64,000 bases of DNA, from the NCBI GenBank assembly GCA_039720395.1, contig CM077820.1, positions 55,000,196 to 55,064,195 of the forward strand, given 5' to 3'. Origin of the DNA: Liquidambar formosana. Lineage: Eukaryota; Streptophyta; Magnoliopsida; Saxifragales; Altingiaceae. Shown piece after piece: positions 23,514 through 36,540 of the stretch. Below the pieces are notes generated by a model. The model was not told the DNA's origin, ran no database searches, and was given only the letters and a program-made list of their open reading frames with translations. Numbering within the stretch: the stretch's first letter is position 1; each line of letters starts with the position of its first letter. The translations under genes and the position numbers were made by a program.

Positions 23514-23906
23514 CAACTTTCTGAGATTTTATTATCATTAAAACTGGAAACAGAAGTAACAGGCAAAAAAGGACTTGCCAGACGCAGGAGTAAGAAATCG
23601 AGTCTATGAAACCAATACAAAAACACAATAGACTACTACAATTAACCAACTCCCTCATCCTCATCCACCCATGCACGCCTCACAGGACTGGCGCTGGGAT
23701 CGAGTCACCATCCGAAGCCAGAAAACCAACCCGAATAGCCCATGTTGCCATTGCATGGACAGCCCCATTTGTAGCCCTTGGAATTTTATGAACAGTAGCC
23801 TCCCTCTGCAGTTGGATTAATATAGGCTTTAGTGTCATCTAATAGAGCTCAATGCTGCCATGGTGTTGGATCATCCCATAGGATCATATTGACAACTTTC
23901 TGAGAT
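23514..23906 (-). mobile_element. 5'-truncated LINE insertion bounded by 14-bp direct repeats
   Basis: CAACTTTCTGAGAT occurs at 23514-23527 and 23893-23906. On the minus strand the 365 bp between them encode the end of a LINE RNase H-like domain (QREATVHKIPRATNGAV, HAMATWA, then SIPAPVL and stop). A short 3' UTR and an A-rich end (AATGATAATAAA) follow, directly next to the repeat. Truncation at the 5' side, an A-rich 3' tail and a 14-bp target-site duplication fit target-primed reverse transcription. Confidence 0.8.
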
Positions 23907-24224
23907 CTAAACTGAGACTTTGTTTCCACTTCTCAGCACTGTCCACATCTTATTTGAACTCAAGATTATCTCACAAAAATAAAATAAAATAAAAAATGAT
24001 ACTTTCTTCATTTGGATAGACTTTAGGGGCACCACGTTCCAAATATTTCAGAGCCAAAAACACCAGGTGCTACTCAAAAATCTATCAGACAAGATCGCTC
24101 TAGGATAAAATAAATTCAGGAGAGTGATTTTGAACATTTTTTTTGGCAAGAGGAACTGAACAGAAGAATGATTTTGAAATTATCTTTAGCACTGAGGTAA
24201 GTATGTGAAACCAAAAAAAAAAAA

Positions 24225-25827
24225 GGGTAAAATACATCTACACCTCTATTTACTGACTATTACACTGACACACCCTATACTTTCTGAAATTACACTGCAT
24301 TCCCTTACTTTAGAAAATAATATACACTTCCCCCTATCCGTCAAATACCGTTAGAGCCTTTAACGTTTGTTGCTGATGTCAGCCAAAAATGAGTTTAAAA
24401 TACCCATTTTAACCTTCTTAAAGCCAAACGCTGCGTTTAGAAGAGGCCTTAAGGAAGAAGAAGAAGAAGAAGAAGAAAAAGATAGAAGCGGATTGCAGGT
24501 GCGTCGTCAAACCTCTTCGCCCTCACACTGTGAACCGCCTGCAAACCGTCGCCGCCTTGCACCATCGCTTGCGAACTCACCTCACGTTCTTCCTCACCTT
24601 CACGCTATCCCTTTACACAGTCGGCGAACTGGTGCGGCTTTGTGGTTAGCCCTTTTTTAGATCTGACCCCCTTCTCTTTCCACAAACCTTGCCTTCTCGC
24701 ATCCGACGACACTCCGACAAACCCGGTGAAGCACACTACTGGTTGTTTTTTCAGATCTAGCATCCTTTTTTTTTGTTTTTTTTTTTTTTTCGTTTCTCTA
24801 TAAACCCTCACATGGTTGGACAAAATGGATTGGGGGGGGGGGGGGGATGATCTGAAGGGGCGAGGGGAGGGGCGGCCATGGATGTCGACGTCCATGGTCT
24901 CCTTCCTTCTTTTCTTTCTTTCTTTTTTTTTTTTTTTTTTTAGAGGAGGGGGTAAAAATCACGGATTGTGAAGGCTGTTGGGTTTGCATTGGTTGGTTGT
25001 CTCCTTGAATTTTTTGTTTTTGCTTATAGTGTTTGATTGAATTCCACACAAAAAAAAAATAAAAAATAAATAAATAAATACACAATTCGCTGTGAAAAAT
25101 GGAGTCGGATGGAGACGCGAGGTGGGGGAATTCTTAGTTTGGGCAGAATGGCCCTGCTCGCAACCAGGGGGACCTCGTGGGTGCAAAAGGAACTAAGGTT
25201 GGGATGGGGGATTCCGGTGGGTACGATCCATAGGTTGCCGACAACAGCTATGAGTGCTGCTTCTACTTCTTCTTTGTGCTCCTTTTTTTTTTTTTTTTTT
25301 TTTGCTTTGTTCAATTTACTCCTTTGGGGTTTTTTTATTGGAAAAAAATGGTATGGCCGAAGCTCGTGACAGGCCAGCAACGGTGGGTGGGGTTTGGTGT
25401 TCGAGGGTGGGCGGGGATGGGGGTTTCCGGTGGGTACGATCCATGGGTTGTCGGCGGTAGCCATGAGTGCTGTTGCTTCTTCTCTTATTCTTCTTCTTTG
25501 TGCTTTTTGTTTTTTTGCTTTGTTCAATATGCTCCGTTAGGGTTTTTTTTATTGGAAAAAAATGGTATGGCCAGAGCCAGTGACAGGCTGTCGACGATGG
25601 GTGGGGTTTAGGTGTTCGAGGATTTGGGGGGGGGGGGGGTTTGTCCATCGTATGAAAAAATGTACAAAATGCTATGTTTTACTAAGGGTAAAATTGTCAT
25701 TTCATGCCTCCGTTAATCCCGTCAACTTTAGCCTATTCTGACAGGGGAGGGCAATGTAATTTCAAAAAGTATAGAGGGTGTCAGTGTAATAATTAGTAAA
25801 CACAAGGGGTGTAAATGTATTTTACCC
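24225..25827. mobile_element. Non-autonomous Mutator-like element with ~75-bp terminal inverted repeats
   Basis: The left end GGGTAAAATACATCTACACC...CTGAAATTACACTGC (24225-24299) is inverted at the right end, finishing ...GTAAATGTATTTTACCC at 25827. Each side is flanked by about 10 A residues, which could be a 9-10-bp duplication. Long inverted repeats and that duplication size fit a Mutator-like element. The interior has no transposase. It is much more GC-rich than the surroundings and includes a (GAA)n tract near 24455 and a duplicated ~213-bp block (about 25198-25410 and 25411-25630). GC-rich interior blocks could be captured host DNA, but I cannot name a parent gene. Confidence 0.75.
25198..25630. 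repeat. Two-copy tandem repeat, ~213 bp period
   Basis: Both copies carry TTCCGGTGGGTACGATCCAT, a T-rich run, GCTTTGTTCAAT, ATTGGAAAAAAATGGTATGG and a GTGACAGGC segment in the same order. They differ by substitutions and homopolymer length. Confidence 0.8.
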
Positions 25828-26460
25828 AAAAAAAAAATATTTAACTAATGCCTCCATGCCAAATCAAATTATAGCTCATGACAAGATGTATGTAAGTGTT
25901 TAAAGGATTTGATAAGGAAATACTACGCTAATATGAAATATAAATAATATCCCTTAGTCCCCTGTATCAGTTCAATCACTAAGGCAATACAATACCAGAA
26001 GTAGTACTAGAAGTGGGTAGATTACAAAACGATCAGTTCACTTCCTAACAAAGTCAGAATTACCTAGCAGCCCAAAAAAATTACAAAACTAGCAAAGCAG
26101 TCCCAGATTCCCAGCGACTAGCAAATCAGCAAGTATGCTCCACCACTTCCAAAACTAACAATTGATGAACATTACAAAGTTAAAAGAGGATAAATGTAAG
26201 AAACATAAACTTAAATAGTAAAGTGAGCATAAAAAATATTTTACACCATACTGAATAAAATTTGCTTACCATCATTTTACTATAAATAATGATATCAATC
26301 CTCATCCCTCAATGACCATGGGTTCTGATGAGCTCGCTTCCATAAGAACTACACACACACACACGGGGAAAAAAAAAGACAGGAAAAGAAAAAAAAGAGA
26401 ACACAAAGTTAAAGATATAATTACCACAAAGTAAAGGAAACACACACTAAACAGATTTAC
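25828..26460. other. 3' flank of the hAT transposase relic
   Basis: AT-rich, with no coding frame. The 3' inverted terminus of the hAT element should lie here, but I could not recognise it. Confidence 0.4.
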
Positions 26461-28600
26461 TTATGAATTTAAGTCTATATTATTACCTGATTCAAGTTTC
26501 TCATATTCCTCCACGTCATCCATGGCATCCCGAAGGCTAATTGGAGTAGATGAAGTCCAGATCCAATTTTGTGCACAAATGAGAGCCTCCACCATATTTG
26601 GAGACAAGGAATTACGAAATGGGTCAAGAACACGACCACTCGTGCTAAAGGCAGATTCAGATGCCACTGTAGACATAGGAATTGCCAGAATATCCCGTGC
26701 TACTTGGGAGAGGATGCGATATCTATTGGAATTATTCTTCCACCAACCCAAGACATCAAATTTCTCATCTTCAACTTCCAAACTCTCTGCCAAGTACTTA
26801 TCCACTTCTAACTTGCTTCCCATCAAATCTTCCTCCTCCATGTATCTCCTAAATCCAGAGGCTAACCTTCCATGCAACATCCTCCTTATCCTCGTTAACT
26901 ATTAACTCACATGATTGAATTTTATTTTGATCTTGCACACTACTACAAGCCTCATTTGCAACATACCAATCAATCAATTGAGTCAATGTATCCTCCACTC
27001 TCTTTGTCAAATCCTTAGCCTTGACGGATTCATATAATTTCCCAAAACAAAATTTAACAAATTTCAATTTATATCGGGGATCAAGAACCACAGCAACAAA
27101 CAATAACAAATTAACATTATCAAAATTCCCCCAATATTTCTCAAACTTTGTTCTCATGCTTTCCGCCATAGAACTCAAGAGCCTATTCCCATGTCTACAC
27201 ATTTGATTTATTGAGCTTTGAAGAAAAAAAGCTCCGTAAGGAAGGAATTAGAAGTGACATGCAAAGATCCTGAAAATCTCAAAGTTGCATTGTAAAAAAG
27301 TTTAAGAAACTTCACAAACATCCTAACTTTCTCCCAATCACAACTATTAGGAGGCCAAAAAAGATCCCTATTCTCTTTCCCTCTCGCTTCCCCACTCATG
27401 CACTCCTCATCATCTTCACTACTGTCACCCTCTCTAAACCAAGAGAGAAAATTTTCATCCTCCTTGTCCAACCGTTCAAAAGCTCTTTGAAATTTTTCAG
27501 CCCCATCCAACATCATATTGGTGGAGTTCCAACTAGTTGGAACATCTAAGCAAACAACACTTTTACAAGTAATTCCTTTTTTTTCAGCACATTGCATAAA
27601 TGTTCTCATTCTAGATGGGGAGGATCGCACATACCTCACAGCATTGCGTACCTTAACAATTGAGCCATTCATTTCCCTCAATCCATCACAAACAATGAAG
27701 TTCAAAATATGAGCACAACATCTAACATGCAAAAATTCATGTCCCAACATAGTACCCATCCTATACTCAGTCTGTCTTTCTAAGAATTGAATGAGCAAGC
27801 TATTAGAACTTGCATTGTCCACTGTTACAGTTAGGAATTTATCAATCCCCCACTCAAGCAAACACATCTCAATCACCTTACTGAGGGTCCAATCCTTGTG
27901 ATTTTCAACTAAACAGAAGTTTAGAATTCTTTTCTGAAGTTTCCAATCACTATCAATAAAATGTGCGGTTAGACACATATAGTTCAAGTTTTGCACGGAT
28001 GTCCATGTATCCGTGGTAAGGCAAACTTGTTGACCTGTTAAGGCACTCTTCAACTTTTCTTTCTCCATCGTGTACACACCAAAACAATCTTTTGCAACCA
28101 TAATACGAGATGGGATCTCAACCCATCTAGGACAAACAACATGCATAAAACGACGAAACCCCTCATTCTCCACAAACTTAAAAGGCAACTCATCAATAAT
28201 CAACATTTCAGCAAGGGCTTTCCTACAAGCCTCCACACTAAAACTTGCCACCACAAGATCGCCACCACCCTATCCCTCTTCAGTTTCCCTTTTTTGCCTC
28301 TTGTCTTGATTCCTAAAAGGATATTTTTTACAGTGTTGTCCTATATGACACAACAAAGACATAGCCCGATTTTGCTTCGAATCACAAGCATAATTTGCCC
28401 CACAATAGTTACAAGCAGCCCTTGGTTTTTCCCCTTCCTCACATTGCAACTTTGTAAAATGATCTCATACTATAGCCCTTTTTCTACCACCAGAGTCAGA
28501 TTTCTTGCTCACCTTGGGTGGTGGGAATGGAGGAGTGCCGCGTACCACAGCCTCATTGGTGGGACTTTCATCCACAGGTTCATGTTTGTAGCTTCCATCT
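26461..28600 (-). pseudogene. hAT-superfamily transposase pseudogene (BED finger, RNase H-like core, hATC)
   Basis: Domains run in the normal order on the minus strand: a BED-type zinc finger (CNYCGANYACDS...LLCHIGQHCKKY, about 28425-28305), the catalytic core (TTDTWTSVQNLNYM, TVDNASSNS, RCCAHILNFIVCDGL), a DUF4413-like segment (VVLDPRYKLKFVKFCF) and the C-terminal dimerisation region (PMSTVASESAFSTSGRVLDP). The frame is broken at least four times. There is a TGA where a Trp is expected before DHFTKLQC (about 28465), a TAG at 28272-28270, a frameshift in the T run near 27230 and another near 26870. An active transposase would cut and paste hAT ends, but this copy should be dead. Terminal inverted repeats were not identified. 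Confidence 0.85.
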
Positions 28601-29602
28601 AACAAATCAAAAGCATGCAATCAATTAAAAACAAGCCACAATTAAAATATGAACCCCAATATCACAAGTAAAATTTCCTTCTAACGGCTTACAACCATCG
28701 AAAAACCCTAATCCAAAGTGCCTATCCCCACAATGTCTCTGTAAAACCCTAAAAACCTCTCCACAAAGGAAGCAACCCGGCTCATTTTAGGGTTCGGACT
28801 CACCTGAGTTGCAGAACCAAAGAATCGCGAGTCGATAGAGGCTTTGCGGGCTATGTGAATCGGAGCAGTGAGCTGGCGAGGAAGAGAGGAGGAGACGAAG
28901 AGTCAACGGACAGACGAACGAGCAGTGCCACTGAGCAGCGGCGTTTAGGGTCAGGGGAGGAGGTAGCAGATGAGGAGAGGGAGAGGAGGAAAGTGAAAAT
29001 GAAAATGAAAATGGAAGTGGAGGGGGCGGGGAGTGTAAACGATTTTAGGACAGGGGTGGGATTGAACGGCGTCGTTTCTTTTAGTAAATATAATACTCCG
29101 TATATAATGGAGTATTTGCTAGTAGTGAAATTGAATCCATCTAAGAAAACAAATAATAATAATAAATAATAAAATAATACTTGTAACAAATAATATAAAT
29201 TTTTAATTAAAAATATAAAAATTCAAGAGTAATCAAATTCATCTCTTCACCAATATAATCATATAGAGAACACGATTTTTATGCAAGCACATTCCAAATC
29301 ACACATATTTTTTTAGTAAAAACAAAGGAATTTTATGGCCATGTTCTAAGGGATATATTTTTATAAACAATACAAATAATTTTAAAACATGTTGTTTACA
29401 ATTGTTTTATGTGCTTTTTAAATATAAAATAGTACTAAAAGTTCCTTGTTATTGGTTTTCTCCCTCATCTAACAATATTTAATGAGAATTTGGGAATTTT
29501 TTGGCCATGTTCTAAAAGCGCTCTTTTTTTCAAAGTCAAGGATTACGGAAATATGTCTATCCAAAAACATAACTACAAGAAAATTAGACAGGCAATTACG
29601 CA
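28601..29602. other. Upstream part of the hAT relic and intergenic DNA
   Basis: It contains a GC-rich stretch at 28855-29060 and AT-rich DNA after it. No intact gene is supported. Confidence 0.4.
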
Positions 29603-29930
29603 TGGCTATGTTTGTTACGAGGGAATGAGGGAGGGAATGGAATGGTGATTCCATTCTCCAAAAAAGGTGAGTGTTTGGTTGTACGAGATAATGAAATGGC
29701 TATTCTTTTGTGTGGATCTATTCCCTCTAACTGAAGAAATAGTCATTCCTTTCCAAATCAAATGGAATGACTATTCCCACCTTTCAATGAGTAAAAATCA
29801 GTTAAAAATGGATCCCACCTAATGTTTTTTCATTCCATTCCCATCCTTTATCAAACATTGGAATGGAATGTCCATTCCTATTTCCATTTTCATTTCATTC
29901 CATTCCATTCCCTCAAACCAAACGCACCCA
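29603..29930. mobile_element. MITE-like element with GAATGGAATG-rich inverted ends
   Basis: The left end GTTTGTTACGAGGGAATGAGG and the right end CCATTCCCTCAAACCAAACGC are inverted relatives. Both are followed inward by repeated GGAATG/CATTCC words. It is about 328 bp and non-coding. The target-site duplication is unclear. Confidence 0.5.
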
Positions 29931-31429
29931 GCAAACATGTATTGCAATGTTTTTAGAGAAACCCCAGCATGCTTATGGTTTCTGGCGACAATTTCACAAG
30001 TCATATTGACAGACAATGGGGTTGGATTATTTTCTGAAATCAAACAATGGGGTCTGCCAAAGTCTCTGTCAAGAAAAGGTGGTTCAATCTTAGGTTTGAG
30101 ATGGGGGATTTGCTGGGTGTTCTTCTCTCAAGAGTTTGGGTTTTGAGTTAGGTCTGTGCTATGTGCTCTGTTTCTGGCTGTATTTTTGGTACAGGTTGCT
30201 CTTTTGGTTTGCTAGGTGTGCTTCTGTTTCTATTGGGGTAGTTCTGTTTGGGTGATTATTATGTACCTTCATTATTTTAATAAAATTTTATAATTTTTGC
30301 TGTTTAAAAAAAAATCACAACGACAGACCAATGAAAACAATATAAACTCTGAGCAACAAAACTCAGGCAACCTCCATTCTTGACTATAGTCTTTTCAAAT
30401 TTGGGCCTTACTTTCTTCTTTTAACTAATTTTGGTCATGCAAAAAGTAGGCATATCCTCTTTAATTTGAGTTGATTTAAGGGGAGAAAAAAAAAAAAGGA
30501 CCCTGTCATGCATGCTCCAAGAGTGTAAAATCACTACACTATTTCAAATAATTTGCTGAAATGTATTCGAGTTGAGTCATCTGATGTCTACAGTGGTATC
30601 TATCTTCTGCAATTTCTTTTTTGACCAGAAAAACCCCAAAACGGGATCAGTTCGATTGTTTCCAAAGAGGAGCTATATATGTGATTTTGTTACAAGGTTT
30701 GATATATGGCAAATTAATTTGTTTCCAATTCAATTCGGAGATGATTTTGATGGTTTCAATTCACATACAGCTTAGTTCACATGCATCTACCTAGAATGGT
30801 GTCCTTCATTAGCTCAAATGCAAAAGGCCGGGGGATTCAAGGCTTGAGATGGAGTGGATCGAGCGTGTTCCATGATGCGTTAGTCTCAGGTTCTTATACA
30901 TATACCCAAAGAAGAAGAAGAAGTAGATGAAGACAAAGATGAAGGTTCTTTAAGATGTCCTATGAAATAAGACAGGGATATCAAGCCCATATTATCTCTC
31001 CTGTCATCTCTTTCAATTACCTATAATTTTTTCCCATTTATCTGCGATTTCACACGAAGGATTTTCAATTCAACAAACCCTTTCACAAATATTAACCCCA
31101 GATCGATAACCCGTGATTTCTCTCCCTTCAGTCCTACATCGAGGAGATTATGCATCTCATGAATCTTTGCTTAGCAAAGAGATTTCCAACCTACCTTTTA
31201 AAGGAACTACGTACTAACTGAGATTCAATAACAATTGAGCATTTTTGTTAAGGAAATGCAGTGCAAATCTGTAACTCAAGGAATCATAATAGTAAGCAGC
31301 TTTAAGAATCAACCCCATATATATTTTAAACAATGACAAAAGAACCAATTACTGGAAATTAATTGTAAAACAATCGAGGAAAATTTGTGATGATAATTAT
31401 CTTGTTTTCTTTTGCTTCTATACCTTTTT
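29931..31429. other. Intergenic DNA with a possible LINE 3' tail and F-box 3' flank
   Basis: The stretch 30150-30315 reads like a LINE 3' end on the plus strand: G/T-rich, then GTACCTTCATTATTTTAATAAAATTTT and a poly-A run. From about 30480 (CTGTCATGCATGCTCCAAGAG) the sequence matches 33725-33780, part of the flank repeated with the F-box units. Confidence 0.4.
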
Positions 31430-32689
31430 CTCTTCCTTTAATCCCTTCTTCGTTGTAGTTGCATACGACCCTCGACTTCCTCCTTTCCTACTTGCATTGG
31501 ATCGCCTCACTACTAATTGCCATCAAACGAATTTTCCTTTCCCGATTGCTCATCCCCTCCCTCGAGTAAAGCTAGTGTCTCCATGAAAGGATAGCATACT
31601 TGTTGTATCACTACTCCAGTGGGTTTCAAGAAACTTGAGTTTCAGACTCTCAAGATCATAAGAAAGCAGCCCTCCATCCTACGTGTGGAACAGTAGTTCA
31701 TTGTTCTTGGTAAAGCGTAAGGTAAAATGCTGAATTACAATGCTGTGGTAGTACGATAGTGAATTGTTTAGTCCAAGACTCAACCACGCCGTATTCCCTC
31801 ATTACCCAAATATAATAGCGCACACACCCTCGATAGTCTCGAGAATAAACTAGCAGGGAAAGCGATTCCTTTAACACGGCAGGCCAACAAAATGGAGCAA
31901 AGACTCCGTCAAAAGCATAATTAGGTAGCTTCATCTCTCTGAAATACTTCGTCACCAAAATCGAACGATGTGATCTTATCAACACGCTTATAAACACGCT
32001 TATAATGGCAATTCAACAACCCAATGTTCAGATCCATTAATAAATGCACTCGATGCTATAAACTGGTCTTCAATCCATTGAACATCTTGTTCAATTTTTC
32101 TCCATGAATCCGTGCTTAGAGTGTAAACCTCAACTTGAGGGGGTGCTCCTTCAATGTACTGCCAATTGTTATCTCTGAAGTGGAGAATTCTTACGACCTT
32201 ATAGTCATTAGTCTGAGGGTGAAATCCAAAACCATGGAAAGGGATTGTATTTCGGCCGGAGAGTTGAGGATGGGTGGGCGCAGATGGAAGGGTCTTGAAT
32301 TTTCTAATAGAAGGATTCCACAAATATAGGATGCTGCCAGGGGAATCACTGTGATCGGAGAGACAGACTATGCCGTTCAATGAACCGACAACTCTTGGAG
32401 AACTATAGCGCTGACGATTAAATGGTATTTCGAACTCTACACGACTCACATATGCATGGTCAGAAAGTAAGCACCATCTGTGTTTTTCAGAAGAGGCAAA
32501 ATTCATGTATTGAAGATAACCGTCGCTGTAAGAAGAACATGGGCGGCTGAGGTGGGTGGTGATGAAACAAGGGTGGGTGATTGTGGCATACCATGATTTG
32601 CACACGCACCGAAATCTGATTAGGGTTTTCACGCGTAACCTTGATAGGATATCGATAACCACGTCCTGTGGAAGATCAATCGATGACAT
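31430..32689 (-). pseudogene. F-box/FBA protein, copy 1, disrupted
   Basis: The first 229 codons (32689-32000) are intact: an F-box (LPQDVVIDILSRLRVKTLIR, CVCKSWYATITHP) and the first half of an F-box-associated domain (LYLWNPSIRKFKTLPSAP, GFGFHPQTNDYKVVRILHF, VEVYTLSTDSWRKIE). The frame is lost at about 32002, where TATAAGCGTGTT is nearly duplicated. It shifts again near 31945 (extra base in GTATTTCAGAGAG) and once more near 31730. A TAG follows near 31687, before GGLLSYDLESLKLK. A shortened 229-residue F-box protein could still be made. Full members act as substrate receptors in SCF ubiquitin ligases. Confidence 0.8.
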
Positions 32690-34836
32690 CCTTAGGGATC
32701 TTCTTTCTTCGATCGATATAGGATTGATCAGAACGGCTTAACTTTATTATCAAACCCTAATTTGAATCGCTCAGGTTGCATGCTGCAGATACTCCATGAT
32801 TCTACGGCCAACTTGAATATCACTCTTATAGTTTTGGAACTTTTATTTAGGGCAATGGAAAAGCTACTGTGAGGGGCCTTTTTTATTTTCGCAGCCCATT
32901 AGCTTCTGTGAGGGGCTGCTCATGGGTGTCCTACACCAGCCCTACTCTTAACCCTCTCCTAGCTCTCCCCATCCTCCCTTATTTATCATGGAGTATTTTT
33001 TTTAAAATTTTTCCAATCAATAGCACTTATTCCTGTAGGGTCAATTAAGTGATTAGGCCTGAATATACATTCTAGAGATCATCGTTTCAACTTAGAATAA
33101 AAAACTTTTACGAGATTTCGAATGTACACTTGACGTATGCTTCTTAAGATGCTTATCAACGCTTAGTTTGCCACTAGACTAACGTTAGGGGGGTCATTGA
33201 TAAGCATCCAACTGTTGGATGTAGTATTTACACTTTCTCACAAAAAATTTTCATCACAAAATGTTATGTTATCAAAGTTTGATGTTCTCTATAATCTAAC
33301 AATATTTATTGAGAATTTTTTTTAGAAATTTTGATTGGTACATGTGGGCCCATAGCTTATTAACCTTTTTTTTTTTTTTTTTTTGATGAAGTGAAAGTTT
33401 GGCTGCTATGAAGGCACCTCTTTTCACATACATGCACCATATCGTTGTATGTATCAAGTTGAATCATTATAAATTTTTTTGTTATTATTATAAATTTTTT
33501 CAAAGGGACAAGGGTTATGATACAAGAACATCATACAACTTACAAAACAACTAGAACCTCCCCATATAGTTGGAAGAAGTACCACTAGACTAGAAGGTCA
33601 TTGACCATGATCACTAAATCTCATTATCGTCAATTCTTGAAAGTTGAGTAAAAACCCAAGTTATTCCACTCTGTATTTTGAGTTGATTTGAGGAGGGAAA
33701 AAAATGGAAAAAAGAAAAAGAAAATCCCTGTCATGCATGCTCCAAGAGTATAAAATCACCACACTATTTCTAGTGAACTTAATTTGCAAGTAGGGGAAAA
33801 CGGCTGAATTACAACAAATCACTCGATATATAGAGGCATACAGTAGGCCAATAATCAATCATAATCACTAGAATTATAATTTTACAAGCATTATCTCCAA
33901 CATCAGCACCTAGTATTATGTTTTTTTATTTTTTTTTTTGCTTTATTTTATTTTATTTTACCTTCCCCCCTTTTACAGAATTTCTAAACAGTCATCCTAC
34001 CATAAAATTCATCCATCTTCAGATCAAACTTCACGCCATCACAAAATGTTTTTATAAAAAAGCTTCAAAAATAGAACAATCGAAAGTCATATACTCTTTG
34101 ATGTCAATTGTAAGCATCTTGCAGTACATACGTCACATGTTAACCTGCGAGAAGGTTTTAAACGAGATGATACATTCATCCAGAGAAAAAAAAAAGTTGT
34201 CAAAACATATATATCACACACATAACAATAGGTTATATTTATTTTTCCAGGCAATGAGGCAAGCATATATGGCACCTGCATAGCCCCATAACAAAGGGTG
34301 AAGTAGAACTAAGGAAAAATGAAAGAATCCATCCCCAAAGAGAAAATGAGAATGCCAAGGTTGCACCCAAAACCCAAAAAGGCCAGTCATATATGCACCA
34401 CAAACTCACAAAGGATAGGTCCAGATAGAATCACATTATGTATTGTGTTGACATACATTTTTCATGCATTTGATTAATAATAAAATTTAACAATAGACAT
34501 AATTTCAGTGAAAAGGCTGCCGATCATGCACATTACTGTCATACTGGTTAAAAAAAATAAAATTCAAGAGTTTAATTTGTATCCAATAACTGAATTGTAC
34601 ACACACACACACACACAAGAGAGATAGAGGAAAAAAAAAAAAGGGACTAAGAATAAATTGACGACTCGATCACCATAGACTTTCTCTTACTATGAATATC
34701 GTTGATCTTTAAGCTGCTTGTAATTCATTGTTTCTCCTTCAGTCCTCCACAGCCCTGAGACATAAGAGCTACCCAATATGAGATAAAAAATTGTATTACA
34801 AATATGTAGCATAAGGAATCATACAATGATGCAGTT
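32690..34836. other. Spacer between F-box copies 1 and 2
   Basis: It holds the 5' flank of copy 1 and the 3' flank of copy 2. Blocks near 33725-33780 and 33870-34060 recur beside other copies (30520, 38840, 42610). No independent gene is supported. Confidence 0.5.
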
Positions 34837-36175
34837 TTAAGAAACAACCCCATTTTTAAAATGAAAACAAAAGAACCAACTATTGGAAAGTAATTGTAAA
34901 ACGATGAAGGAAAATTTAGGTTGATAAATTTCTTGCCTGCTTGTGCTATTCTTCACTTTTCCTTTCTCTAACCTCTTCTGCTTGGGGTTGTCTACGACCC
35001 CTGATTTCGTCTTTCGTAAGCAAATCCCCTCATTACAAACTCCATCAAACATTGCATTCTTTTCCTCCAGTAAAACCAGTGTCTCCTTGAAAGGAGTTAG
35101 ACTAAATGTAAAGTTATCCCTACTGATTTCAACAAACGACTTAACTCATCGACTCTCAAGGTCATAAAAAACCACATCTCTATGCTCGGTTTCTAGTAAT
35201 AGTTCATTTTTCCTAGTAAAGCCAAAGGACCTCGCAACTATTCCATGTGGTACTACAATAGTGAATAGTTTAGTCCAAGATTCAACCACACCATACTCCT
35301 TCATAACCCAAAGGTCACAGCGGCCCCTAGGAAAGTTTTCAAAAGGAAAACAGAGGCATAGGGAAAGTGAGTCCTTTAGCACTGCGAGATACGAATATAC
35401 TATTGCAACTCCGTCATTGTAATTATTAGGTGGCTTCATCTCCCGGAATTCCTCATCGCCAATATCAAATGTCAACATCTTATCACTCTGCCGGTTTTTC
35501 CTCATTCTATTTGGAAACCAATGAAAAGATCCATTAACAAATGCATCCGACTGTGTGTTGCACGGAAAACATGGAACGGCTTCAATCCTTCTCCATGAGT
35601 TTGTGCTCAGCGTGTAAACCTCGCCTTGAGCGGGTGATTCTGCAATGTAATTCCCCATGAAATCTGTTGAGTAGAGAACCCTTACAACTTTGTAGTCATT
35701 AGTCTGGTGGTGAAAACCAAATCCAAAGAGGAAATCATGATGACTGTCGAAATGTTGCTGAGCGATGGCCGAACCTGGAAGGGTCTTGAATTTTTGGATG
35801 GAGGGATTCCACAAATATATCAAGCCAAAGTTAGAAATGTCAGAGAGAAAGACTAACCCATTCACTGTACCGACTATTTCAAAAGGCTTAGACGGAGGCT
35901 TATAAGACAGCTCCCACTCCACATGATTAACATTTCTTTGGTCAGAAAGTAAGCTCCATGTTTGTTTTCCAGAAGAATATTTCACATGTTGAAGATGACC
36001 ATGATCGTACTGAACGGACGCGATTGAGATGCATGGTGATAAAAGATGGGTGGGTGATTTTGGCATACCATAATTTGGATACGCACCTAAATCGGATTAG
36101 AGGTTTGACGGGCAGCCTTGAAAGGATATCGGTTACAATGTCGTCAGGGAGGTTCTTTGACATTGAGTTGGTCAT
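34837..36175 (-). pseudogene. F-box/FBA protein, copy 2, disrupted
   Basis: The F-box start (LPDDIVTDILSRLPVKPLIR, CVSKLWYAKITHP) lies in one frame to about 36020. The FBA part (WSLLSDQ, IYLWNPSIQKFKTLPG, GFGFHHQTNDYKVVRVLY, VYTLSTNSWRRIEAV, LWVMKEYGVVESWTKLFTIV) lies in another. The switch falls at HLN/ASVQYDH and is best explained by loss of two bases from a His codon near 36025. A TGA at about 35145 after YDLES interrupts an otherwise continuous frame. Past it the sequence still reads FKETLVLLEEKNAMFDGVC and a Lys-rich tail to 34837. Two lesions make a full-length product unlikely. Confidence 0.8.
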
Positions 36176-36540
36176 TGTATTTCTCACCGTGAATTTCTTT
36201 GGGAATGTGGTGTGTCAATAATCTGCAGGTTAATAGAGTCTATATAGCGCTCTATTCGCATTGTTATTGACGCTATAAGTCTTTGGCTTCTTCCTAAAAC
36301 AACATTGTGTCTAGGCATTTCTCTAAAACAGAATGTTGGAATCTTGTGCAAAGAGAATTAAGCCTGATTATAAGTCTACGTACCTCATTGGGGCTTGAAT
36401 TTGCCAATTTAGCAATGTTATCGACGCCTAATTGTCTTTGGCTTCTTCCCATAATGACATTGTATTTAACGCAGTACGTGCTTAATGTGACAGATGATGT
36501 GACAACACAGCGTCATCGTATCACGACGCGTATCTAGCAT

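Noticed and set aside
23600..23791. Plus-strand open frame across the LINE stub
   Set aside because: The RNase H-like protein is on the minus strand. The plus frame is its shadow.
24367..24660. 97-codon frame with a Glu run inside the Mutator-like element
   Set aside because: It arises from a (GAA)n microsatellite and GC-rich cargo. No recognisable protein.
25024..25527. 167-codon frame on the minus strand
   Set aside because: It crosses the tandem-repeat block and homopolymers. The repeats explain its length.
29040..29060. ACAGGGGTGGG as a possible hAT terminal repeat for the transposase relic
   Set aside because: No inverse partner or 8-bp duplication was found on the other side of the relic.
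28851..29189. Overlapping frames of 104-112 codons on both strands upstream of the hAT relic
   Set aside because: They come from GC-rich purine/pyrimidine-biased DNA near the element end. No motif, and both strands are open.
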